DNA of 64,000 nt from an uncultured Peptostreptococcus sp. (GTDB lineage: Bacteria > Bacillota > Clostridia > Peptostreptococcales > Peptostreptococcaceae): NCBI GenBank assembly GCA_900759325.1, contig CAAEUW010000025.1:1-64000 (forward strand), in the 5' to 3' direction. The notes beneath the pieces are model-generated. The model was not told the DNA's origin. It searched no databases and worked only from the letters and a program-made list of their open reading frames with translations. Positions 17,064 to 24,637 of this stretch are shown piece by piece. Within the stretch, counting starts at the first letter, position 1, and each line of letters starts with the position of its first letter. The translations under genes were made by a program, and so were the position numbers.

Positions 17064-18543
17064 TAGCACTAATAGAGCTTTAAAGGAGGGGATTTCAGGA
17101 GAGGCCCAGGCTCAATTTAATATAAATGATAAGCCTTCATCATTGCCAAAAGCCTTCCTAAGAGATATGGAGGACCTTTTGGGGGATGAATACCAGGCCT
17201 TTTTAGACTCTTATAGGGACGAAAAGACTTCTGCAATAAGGGTTAATACCTTGAAGCTACCAATAGAAAGCTTCAAGGACTTGGGCCTTTTTAATATTGA
17301 TTTTGAGAGGGACAAGATTAGCTGGGCAGTAGAGGGTTACTACCTGTCAGGAGATGTAAATCCAGGTAAGAATCCCCTACATGATGCAGGAGCCTATTAT
17401 ATACAGGAGCCTTCTGCCATGAGTGTGGTGGGTCAAACACCTATTTCTGAAGGAGATAGGGTCCTAGACCTATGTGCAGCCCCAGGTGGCAAGTCCACCT
17501 ATATACTATCAAGGCTAAATCATAAGGGACTTTTGGTATCTAATGAGATAAATCCAAGTAGGATTAGGGCCTTGGGGGAGAATCTAGAGAGATTTGGAGC
17601 TGTAAACTCTATTATAACTAATTCAGATTCCAGTAATTTATTAACGTTTTTTAAAGGTTTCTTTGATAAGATATTCATAGATGCACCGTGTTCTGGTCAA
17701 GGTATGTTCAGGAAGGATGATTTTGCCATTGAAGACTGGTCACAAGACAAGGTTGATGAATGTGTTGCCATCCAGAGACAGCTTATAAGAGATGCCTACC
17801 AAATGCTAAGAGCTGGTGGTATGATTATTTATTCTACCTGCACCTTTACTAGGCAGGAAAATGAAGCTATAATTGAGGATTTCTTGGGATACTATCCAGA
17901 TGCTAACCTACTTGATATGGATAGGATTTGGCCCCATAGAGATAGGGGAGAAGGCCACTTTTGTGCCAGGATAACAAAGAAGGCAGATAAGCAGGGAGAC
18001 CAGGAAGCTCAAGATAGTGATTTATTAGCTTTCGATAAAGATTCACACAGGGATTCTAGTAGAGAATCTGCTAAAAAATCAAAGAAAAAACAAAAGTCAA
18101 AGGCAAAATCCAATAGAAAAAATCAAGAATACCTTGGCTTGTACGAAGACTTCGCCACCGACTATTTAATAGATGGTGGACTAAGGAAGCTATTAGAACC
18201 AGGTTTAGCCGTCAAGGAGGAAAGGCTTCACTACCAGCCTCTTGATTATGACCTTAGGGGTTTAAAGGTATTGAGGTCAGGACTTTTTATAGGTGAATTT
18301 AAAAAGAATAGGTTCGAGCCAGCCCATTCCTTGGCAATGGCCTTGAAGCCTAGTGATGTGAAAAATACTATTGATTTTGCCAACGATTCTGATGAAATCA
18401 GGGCCTATCTGAGGGGAGAATCTATAGGAACAGGCCAATCAAGGGGTTGGGTCCTGGTAAGTGTAGAAGGTGTTTCCCTAGGTTGGGGCAAGGAATCAAA
18501 TGGAATACTTAAAAATAAGTACCCAAAGGGACTTAGAAGATAG
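17044..18543 (+). CDS. rRNA cytosine-C5 methyltransferase, RsmF/NOP2-Sun type
   Basis: S-adenosylmethionine-dependent enzyme expected to make m5C in 16S rRNA. The catalytic domain (about 35-312) has the SAM loop LDLCAAPGGKST, the motif IV Cys in FIDAPCSGQGMFRKD and the motif VI catalytic Cys in IYSTCTFTRQENE. A C-terminal RsmF-like RNA-binding part follows (LRSGLFIGEFKKNRFEPAHS, about 417). Two oddities: about 33 extra residues before the family's usual LP..F start, and a charged, low-complexity Lys/Ser/Asp stretch at about 313-361 between catalytic and C-terminal parts. ATG at 17044 or 17050 are both possible. Confidence 0.88.
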   Translation: MFMTTSNSTNRALKEGISGEAQAQFNINDKPSSLPKAFLRDMEDLLGDEYQAFLDSYRDEKTSAIRVNTLKLPIESFKDLGLFNIDFERDKISWAVEGYYLSGDVNPGKNPLHDAGAYYIQEPSAMSVVGQTPISEGDRVLDLCAAPGGKSTYILSRLNHKGLLVSNEINPSRIRALGENLERFGAVNSIITNSDSSNLLTFFKGFFDKIFIDAPCSGQGMFRKDDFAIEDWSQDKVDECVAIQRQLIRDAYQMLRAGGMIIYSTCTFTRQENEAIIEDFLGYYPDANLLDMDRIWPHRDRGEGHFCARITKKADKQGDQEAQDSDLLAFDKDSHRDSSRESAKKSKKKQKSKAKSNRKNQEYLGLYEDFATDYLIDGGLRKLLEPGLAVKEERLHYQPLDYDLRGLKVLRSGLFIGEFKKNRFEPAHSLAMALKPSDVKNTIDFANDSDEIRAYLRGESIGTGQSRGWVLVSVEGVSLGWGKESNGILKNKYPKGLRR

Positions 18544-18599
18544 AGGCGACCCCATAGACCAGGAAAAATAAATTAATAGGGTTGAGGAAGGAGACGAAA

Positions 18600-19205
18600 T
18601 TGAGTCGAGTAGAGAAAAAGGGATTTATACATGAAGTAAAAGAAATTATCAAAGTTTTTTTAATGGCAGCAATTTTGGCTGTAGTCATAGTTCAGGTTAT
18701 TAGACCAACCAGGGTAGATGGCCTATCAATGTACCCAACCCTTGAAAATAGTGACTACCTGATTATTAATAGGGTCAGTAGGTATACTGGTGTCAAGAGG
18801 GGTGATATAGTTGTATTTGATAGCTATATGCCTTTAAACAGCCTAACTAGTCAAGACAAGAGCACAGCTAAGAAAATAGTGGACTTCATATTGCAGGATG
18901 ATAGTAGCACTAAGGACCTAGTAAAGAGGGTAATCGCTGTAGGTGGTGACCACATCACTATAAAGGATGGGGTTGTCAAGGTAAACGGAAAGGTCCTAGA
19001 TGAGGAATATATTTCTAAGGACAATTATACAGATGGTGATATAGACACTACTGTGCCAGAGGGCAAGCTTTTTTGCATGGGTGATAACAGGAGAAACAGT
19101 CTAGATAGTAGGTATACAGAGGTTGGCTTTGTTCCTGAATCTAGGCTTGTAGGAAGTGTACTAGTTAGATTATTTCCATTGCAAAATATAGGGACTGTAA
19201 AATAG
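18600..19205 (+). CDS. lepB: Type I signal peptidase
   Basis: Membrane-bound serine protease that removes signal peptides from exported proteins. About 201 residues with one N-terminal helix (about 16-34) and the catalytic region outside. Catalytic Ser43 lies in DGLSMYPTL and the general base Lys109 in DLVKRVIAVGGD; box E reads GDNRRNSLDSR. A loop of about 25 residues between box B and the Lys helix is longer than in minimal SipS forms. The start is TTG: AGGAAGGAG lies six bases before it and actually overlaps the more upstream in-frame TTG. A hairpin terminator follows. Confidence 0.93.
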   Translation: MSRVEKKGFIHEVKEIIKVFLMAAILAVVIVQVIRPTRVDGLSMYPTLENSDYLIINRVSRYTGVKRGDIVVFDSYMPLNSLTSQDKSTAKKIVDFILQDDSSTKDLVKRVIAVGGDHITIKDGVVKVNGKVLDEEYISKDNYTDGDIDTTVPEGKLFCMGDNRRNSLDSRYTEVGFVPESRLVGSVLVRLFPLQNIGTVK

Positions 19206-19212
19206 TTAGTTG

Positions 19213-19244
19213 AAATTCAAGGGGGGACCTCCTTGAATTTTGTC
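19213..19244 (+). terminator. Terminator after signal peptidase gene
   Basis: AAATTCAAGG pairs with CCTTGAATTT around a GGGGACCT loop, followed by TTG then TC; short T run. Confidence 0.65.
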
Positions 19245-19265
19245 ATAGTATGAAGGGATAGATCG

Positions 19266-20921
19266 ATGAGTGATTTAAATATCAGGGTAGATGGTAAGGA
19301 AATAAAAATAGATGAAGGTAAGATTAGACTTTCCAAGTTAGCCAAAATGCTAGAAGATGACTACCAGGGACATATATGCATGGCTAAAATAAAAAACAGG
19401 TACCGTGACTTAAACTATGTGCTTCACACTAGTGAGGATGTCCACCTTATAGATACAAGGAGTGAAGACGGTATGCGTCTGTATTTTAGGGGTCTATCTT
19501 TGCTTTTAGTAATGGCCTGTAGGGATGTATTTGACAACTGCAAGGTCTTTATCAAGCACTCTATAGCAGGAGGGCTTTACTGTATGCTTAGGATGCCAAA
19601 AGACCTAACTGATGATGATATTGAGGTCCTAAAGGCCAAGATGAAGGAATATATAGAAAAGGACTATGAAATAAAATGTCACTATATGCCAAATGACCAG
19701 GCCATTGACAAGTTTGAAGAGGTTAGAAGGTTTGACAAGTCTAATCTCCTAAAGTATAGGGATGATGACCTTACTAAGGTATATGAGTGTAATGGCTACT
19801 TTGACTATTTTTATGGATATATGTTCCCATCTACCTCATATATCAAGGATTTTGACCTAGTTAGGATGGGTGAAGGCCTGGTAATCTTGGGTCCAGATAA
19901 GGGCATAAAGGGTAGGGTGGCAAAATTTAAGCCCCTACCAAAGCTGTCAGATATCTACAGGGAGTCTGAACAGTGGTCTAGGACCTTAGGAATAGAGACC
20001 CTAGTAGACCTAAATAGGATAATAGAAAACAATGAATATGGTGAAATGATAAGGACTGTTGAGTCCCTACATGAAAAGAAAATAGCTGAGATAGCGGATA
20101 TGATAGTGAGGAGGAAGAGTAAGCTGATCTTAATAGCAGCGCCTTCATCATCAGGTAAAACGAGTTTTGCCCACAGGCTATCTACACAGCTAAGGGTAAA
20201 TGGATTGACACCACTACCTATATCCCTAGACGATTATTTTGTCAATAGGGAGGATACACCAAGAGACGAAAATGGAGACTACGACTTTGAATCAATAGAC
20301 GCAATTGATATTGACCAATTCAATAGGGACCTGAATGACCTTTTACAGGGCAAAGAAATTGTAAAAATTAAATTTGATTTTATGACTGGGACAAGGGTCT
20401 ATACAGATAAAAAGCTAAAGCTGGAGGGTGACAACCCTATAATTCTGGAGGGAATCCATGGCTTGAACCCAAGTTTGACCAAGGCACTGCCAGATGATTT
20501 GAAGTTTAAGATATACTTAAGTGTTATTACTCAGATAAACCTGGATGACCACAATAGGATACCGACTACAGATTTCAGGCTGATAAGAAGAATAGTCAGG
20601 GACCACCAATTCAGAAATTCTAATGCAGAGAGTACACTAGAAAAGTGGGCCTCAGTTAGGAGGGGGGAGGAAAGAAATATTTTCCCTTACCAGGAAGAGG
20701 CAGATGTTATGTTTAACTCAGCCAGTGTGTATGAGCTGTCAGTCCTAAAGCCAATGGCTATAAAGTTATTGAGAAAGGTTGACGAGGACTCTTGTCATTA
20801 TTTAGATGCCTTGAGGCTAAGAAAGTTTTTACAGTACTTCAACCAGATAGATGATACTGGAGATATAGGTCCTACTTCTATAATTAGGGAGTTTATTGGT
20901 GGAAGCAGGATAGTTGACTAG
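19266..20921 (+). CDS. Uridine-kinase-like nucleoside kinase with TGS/ThrRS-like N-terminal domain
   Basis: 551 residues. The N-terminal half (about 1-200) resembles the TGS and second additional domains of threonyl-tRNA synthetase. The C-terminal half is a phosphoribulokinase/uridine kinase P-loop domain with Walker A IAAPSSSGKTSF (about 290) and the substrate-binding stretch ISLDDYFVNREDTP (about 320). Proteins of this layout are common in Clostridia and annotated as nucleoside or uridine kinases, but their true substrate is not well established. It overlaps the end of the TTG-extended nth frame; the nth ribosome site lies within its stop region, so the two are probably cotranscribed. Confidence 0.85.
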   Translation: MSDLNIRVDGKEIKIDEGKIRLSKLAKMLEDDYQGHICMAKIKNRYRDLNYVLHTSEDVHLIDTRSEDGMRLYFRGLSLLLVMACRDVFDNCKVFIKHSIAGGLYCMLRMPKDLTDDDIEVLKAKMKEYIEKDYEIKCHYMPNDQAIDKFEEVRRFDKSNLLKYRDDDLTKVYECNGYFDYFYGYMFPSTSYIKDFDLVRMGEGLVILGPDKGIKGRVAKFKPLPKLSDIYRESEQWSRTLGIETLVDLNRIIENNEYGEMIRTVESLHEKKIAEIADMIVRRKSKLILIAAPSSSGKTSFAHRLSTQLRVNGLTPLPISLDDYFVNREDTPRDENGDYDFESIDAIDIDQFNRDLNDLLQGKEIVKIKFDFMTGTRVYTDKKLKLEGDNPIILEGIHGLNPSLTKALPDDLKFKIYLSVITQINLDDHNRIPTTDFRLIRRIVRDHQFRNSNAESTLEKWASVRRGEERNIFPYQEEADVMFNSASVYELSVLKPMAIKLLRKVDEDSCHYLDALRLRKFLQYFNQIDDTGDIGPTSIIREFIGGSRIVD

Positions 20922-20931
20922 AGGAGGAAGG

Positions 20932-21570
20932 ATGTCGAGAAAAAAGACGAAAAAAGAAACGATAGAAATACTGGACCTCTTGAATGACCAGCACCCAGAT
21001 GCCCATTGCGAGTTGGTGCATTCATCTGCCTTTGAGTTATTAGTAGCAACCATACTATCAGCCCAGTGTACAGATGTTAGGGTTAATATAGTCACAGAGG
21101 AAATGTTTAAAAAGTACAACCAGCCCCAGGACTTTAAGGACCTGAGTATAGGCCAGATAGAGAAAATGATTAAGACCTGTGGGCTATACAAGTCAAAGGC
21201 CAAGAAGATTAAGGAAACATCATCAATATTAGTAGACCTATATGGGGGCCAGGTTCCAGATAATTTAGAAGACCTTGTGAAGCTCCCCGGCGTGGGAAGA
21301 AAGACAGCAGGGGTTGTCTTGAGCAATGCCTTCGGAGTACCTGCTATTGCAGTGGATACCCATGTATTTAGGGTCAGCAATAGGATAGGTATAGTAAAGG
21401 AGCCTACACCAGAGAAGACAGAGTTTGCCCTGATGAAGGCAATACCAAAGGACAGGTGGACCCATTCCCACCACCTACTGATATTCCATGGTAGAAGGGT
21501 CTGTAAGGCTAGAAAACCAGAATGTAGTAATTGCTCTATAAGTCATATGTGCAACTACTATAGCTTTTAG
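20932..21570 (+). CDS. nth: Endonuclease III (DNA glycosylase/AP lyase)
   Basis: Base-excision repair enzyme removing oxidised pyrimidines and cleaving abasic sites. About 212 residues. The helix-hairpin-helix LPGVGRKTAGVVLS holds the catalytic Lys, and VDTHVFRVSNRIG the catalytic Asp. The C terminus carries the [4Fe-4S] ligand pattern Cys-x6-Cys-x2-Cys-x5-Cys (CKARKPECSNCSISHMC). An upstream in-frame TTG overlaps the kinase gene, but GAGGAGG just before the ATG makes the ATG the better start. Confidence 0.96.
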   Translation: MSRKKTKKETIEILDLLNDQHPDAHCELVHSSAFELLVATILSAQCTDVRVNIVTEEMFKKYNQPQDFKDLSIGQIEKMIKTCGLYKSKAKKIKETSSILVDLYGGQVPDNLEDLVKLPGVGRKTAGVVLSNAFGVPAIAVDTHVFRVSNRIGIVKEPTPEKTEFALMKAIPKDRWTHSHHLLIFHGRRVCKARKPECSNCSISHMCNYYSF

Positions 21571-21595
21571 ATAGAAAATAAAGGGGGTTGATATT

Positions 21596-22066
21596 ATGGC
21601 TATCAATATAGTGCTTGTTGAGCCAGAAATACCACACAATACGGGTAATATAATTAGGACATGTGCAAATACAGGGGCTATACTCCACCTGGTAAGACCA
21701 CTAGGCTTTTCCCTAGATGATAAGCACCTAAAGAGGTGTGGCCTAGACTATTGGGATATAGCAGATATACAATACTATGATAGCTTCGAGGAACTTGAAG
21801 AGAAAAATAAGGGGGCTAAATTTTTCTTCTCTACCATAAACGGCAAACAAAACCATACTGATGTAAGGTATGAGGACGGTTGCTTTTTGGTATTTGGTAA
21901 GGAAACTAAGGGCCTACCCAAGGACCTGATAGAAGCCAATATGGATACCTGTATCAGGATACCAATGAGGGGGATAGAGGGTGCAAGGTGCCTTAACCTG
22001 TCTAATGCAGTGGCCATTGTGGTATACGAGGCTATGAGACAATTAGACTTTGATGGTTTGGTTTAG
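21596..22066 (+). CDS. trmL: tRNA (cytidine/uridine-34-2'-O)-methyltransferase
   Basis: SPOUT-class enzyme methylating the wobble ribose of tRNA-Leu isoacceptors. 156 residues, the usual length. It shows IVLVEPEIPHNTGNIIRTC at the N terminus, GLDYWD in the middle, and the knot motifs FGKETKGLP, RIPMRG and RCLNLSNAVAIVVYEA. ATG follows AAAGGGGG. Located between nth and a DegV gene, all on the same strand with short gaps. Confidence 0.95.
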   Translation: MAINIVLVEPEIPHNTGNIIRTCANTGAILHLVRPLGFSLDDKHLKRCGLDYWDIADIQYYDSFEELEEKNKGAKFFFSTINGKQNHTDVRYEDGCFLVFGKETKGLPKDLIEANMDTCIRIPMRGIEGARCLNLSNAVAIVVYEAMRQLDFDGLV

Positions 22067-22084
22067 AAAAATATGGAGGTAAGT

Positions 22085-22960
22085 ATGAATAAGATTAAGA
22101 TAGTCTGTGATAGTTTGTCTGACATAACCCAGGACTATTTGGACTTATATGATATAGAGATGTTGCCAATCAGTGTAAATATCGATGGTGTTGAATATAA
22201 GGATAGGGTTGATATAGAGGGGGAAAAGTTTTATAGGCTATTGAGAGAAGAGGGCCTAATACCTAAGACTTCTCAAATAACATATGGGGCCTTCTATGAA
22301 TGCTTTAAGAGCTACTGTGAGAAGGGCTACGATATCCTCTATATTTCTGCCGCGGCAAGTGCTACAGGTACCTACCAAAGTGCCATGCTAGTCAAGTCAG
22401 AGCTAGAAGAAAGTTATGATAATAAAATTAGGATTATAGACTCTAATACCCTTTGCTTTGCTATAGCTATACAGGTTATAAGGGCCTGCCAGCTAAGAGA
22501 AGAGGGCAAGACACTTGATGAAATAGTTGACCAGATTGAGGCTATGAAGGATATGGCCTATGGTTGTTTCTCCTGTGATGACCTCCTATACCTTAGCAAG
22601 GGTGGAAGGATATCAAGTACTAAAGCTACAATAGGTACGGTCTTAAGTATCAAGCCCCTATGCATCCTGAAGGATGGTATAGTTGATAATGTAGGCATGG
22701 CTAGGGGAAAGAAGAATGTAGCAGGAAAACTAGTAGAAATAGCCAAGGAAAATGGAATATCCAGCCTTGAAGGCAGGACAGTCTATATAGGCTATTCAGA
22801 TGACCTAAAAGAAAGGGATAGACTAGAGGATATAATAAGGGCTGAGCTAAAGCCTTCTGAGGTAAGATACTTTATGATAGGCTGTGGAATAGGTACCCAT
22901 GGAGGGCCAGGAACGACTGGCTTTATATGCTGGAAGGACCAGGCTAAGGATCTCCTATAA
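22085..22960 (+). CDS. DegV family fatty-acid-binding protein
   Basis: DegV proteins bind a fatty acid; some act as FakB partners of the FakA kinase, presenting exogenous fatty acids for phosphorylation. About 291 residues. Landmarks are the N-terminal IVCDSLSDIT, the YISAAASATGTYQSA segment with the head-group-binding Ser/Thr, and the C-terminal GCGIGTHGGPGTTG. A GGAGG lies before the ATG at 22085 and overlaps the first in-frame ATG at 22073, so the later start is chosen. No fakA neighbour is present. A bidirectional terminator follows. Confidence 0.93.
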   Translation: MNKIKIVCDSLSDITQDYLDLYDIEMLPISVNIDGVEYKDRVDIEGEKFYRLLREEGLIPKTSQITYGAFYECFKSYCEKGYDILYISAAASATGTYQSAMLVKSELEESYDNKIRIIDSNTLCFAIAIQVIRACQLREEGKTLDEIVDQIEAMKDMAYGCFSCDDLLYLSKGGRISSTKATIGTVLSIKPLCILKDGIVDNVGMARGKKNVAGKLVEIAKENGISSLEGRTVYIGYSDDLKERDRLEDIIRAELKPSEVRYFMIGCGIGTHGGPGTTGFICWKDQAKDLL

Positions 22961-22991
22961 GAGAAATTATAATTAAATATATTGTACAAAT

Positions 22992-23020
22992 AAAAAGACA
23001 CCCACTTAAGGTGTCTTTTT
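22992..23020. terminator. Bidirectional terminator between degV and pepD
   Basis: AAAAAGACACC and GGTGTCTTTTT form a perfect 11-pair stem with A tract on one side and T tract on the other, serving both converging genes. Confidence 0.85.
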
Positions 23021-23050
23021 CGCTGCTTATATAAAGCTAGTTTGCATTTT

Positions 23051-24499
23051 TTAAAGTACCTCTAGTAGTCTGACGATAAACTTCCACATCCTACCTACAG
23101 AATCGACCTCAACATGCTCCTGTGGTGTATGCACATTGAACATATTAGGACCTATTGAAATTGCTTCAGCCTTGTGTCTTAGTTTGTTTAAAAGGATACC
23201 GCATTCTAGACCGCAATGCATGATTACAACATTAGGGTCCTTGTCGAATACTTCCTTGTAGACACCTACTGACAAGTCCTCTAGCTTAGAATTTTTGTCA
23301 TGCTCCCAGGCAGGGTATTCAGCAGAAAATTCTAGTTTAGCTCCGACTAGTTTAGCCAGTCTAGCCAAGTTTGACTTAACATAGTCTCTTTTAGATGCTG
23401 CAGTGAACCTTACAAGACTATTGAATTCTAAGTTCTGGTTACCCTCATGTATTACCGCAAAATTAGAGGATGTATCAACCATGCCCAGATCAACTGCCCT
23501 TGATATTACGCCATCAGGTGTTAGGCAAAGTATATCTAAGATCTTATTCTTACACTCATCTGTAAATACCTTGAAATCAGTTGGTGCAGACCTTCTCAAT
23601 TCTATCTTTAAATTAGGGTCAGTAGGATAGTATTCCTTTTGTATCTTAGCAGAAAGCCTCTGAATCTCTCTGACAAGTGCTTCTAGATCTTCATTTCTAA
23701 TGGAAATTACTGCCTCACAGCTTCTAGGTATAGCATTTCTCTTAGAGCCACCACCTATATAGAATAGGTCATAGTCGTAAGTGATAGAGCTGAGTATCCT
23801 GCCCATAATTACATTGGCATTTGCCCTTTGCTTGTCTATATCCATACCTGAGTGTCCACCAAATAGGCCCTTAACATTAATTTCTAGGGCTAGGTTGGTA
23901 GAAATGGCAGGCCTATATTCCTTCCTTAGGACCATGCTAGCATTAACTGCTCCTGCACATCCTACAAGGATAGAATCGTCCTCCTCTCCATCAAGATTCA
24001 GGATATATGTAGACTTAAGATCTGACATATCAAGCTTTTCTACACCTATCAGACCGATCTCCTCCTCAACTGTAAATACACATTCAAGGTTAGGGTGTGA
24101 TAGGTCATCGCTTTCTAATATGGCCATCATATAGGCAACACCCATACCATCATCTGCACCAAGCGTTGTCTGGTTCGCCCTTAGATTATTGCCATCTAGG
24201 ATTAACTCGATTGGGTCCTTGGTAAAGTCATGGTCTACTGAGTCACTAGCTTCAGGTACCATGTCTACATGGGCCTGTAGCATAACCGTGGATGGGTTAG
24301 GACTGCCATTAGTTGCAGGCTTCTTCACTATTAGATTTTTGTAGCTATCTTGGTAGGTTTCTAAACCTAGACTCTTGGCAAAATTCATAATATAATCGCT
24401 GATAGCTCCCTCGTGACCAGATGGTCTAGGGATTCTTGAGATACATTCAAAATTTTTGAAAACCAATGTTGGAAATAAACCTTCTGTTATATACTTCAT
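23051..24499 (-). CDS. pepD: Aminoacyl-histidine dipeptidase (M20 family)
   Basis: Cytosolic zinc dipeptidase with broad specificity including Xaa-His. About 482 residues. The N-terminal catalytic domain shows ISRIPRPSGHE, metal ligand motif LQAHVDMVPE, bridging Asp in TLGADDGMGVAYM and the general-base Glu pair in FTVEEEIGLIG; the lid domain has GLFGGHSGMDID. The ATG at 24499 has GGGAGGTG seven bases upstream; the longer TTG frame lacks such a site. It is divergent from mutS2 and fits an organism living on peptides. Confidence 0.95.
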   Translation of the reverse strand: MKYITEGLFPTLVFKNFECISRIPRPSGHEGAISDYIMNFAKSLGLETYQDSYKNLIVKKPATNGSPNPSTVMLQAHVDMVPEASDSVDHDFTKDPIELILDGNNLRANQTTLGADDGMGVAYMMAILESDDLSHPNLECVFTVEEEIGLIGVEKLDMSDLKSTYILNLDGEEDDSILVGCAGAVNASMVLRKEYRPAISTNLALEINVKGLFGGHSGMDIDKQRANANVIMGRILSSITYDYDLFYIGGGSKRNAIPRSCEAVISIRNEDLEALVREIQRLSAKIQKEYYPTDPNLKIELRRSAPTDFKVFTDECKNKILDILCLTPDGVISRAVDLGMVDTSSNFAVIHEGNQNLEFNSLVRFTAASKRDYVKSNLARLAKLVGAKLEFSAEYPAWEHDKNSKLEDLSVGVYKEVFDKDPNVVIMHCGLECGILLNKLRHKAEAISIGPNMFNVHTPQEHVEVDSVGRMWKFIVRLLEVL

Positions 24500-24551
24500 C
24501 TCAAAGCACCTCCCTAAGTAATATAATTCCAAAATAAATCTTTACATATAT

Positions 24552-24585
24552 ATTATAACATGGTTAAAGTCCAATGTGGTATAAT
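24552..24585. promoter_or_regulatory. Divergent extended -10 promoters for pepD and mutS2
   Basis: On the minus strand TGTTATAAT (complement of 24552-24560) faces pepD; on the plus strand TGGTATAAT (24577-24585) faces mutS2. The two -10 elements are only about 20 bases apart, so the two polymerases would compete. Confidence 0.6.
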
Positions 24586-24637
24586 ATTGAGATAGAAATT
24601 AAATCAGGCATCAAGGCCTTAGAAAAGGATGGTGAAT

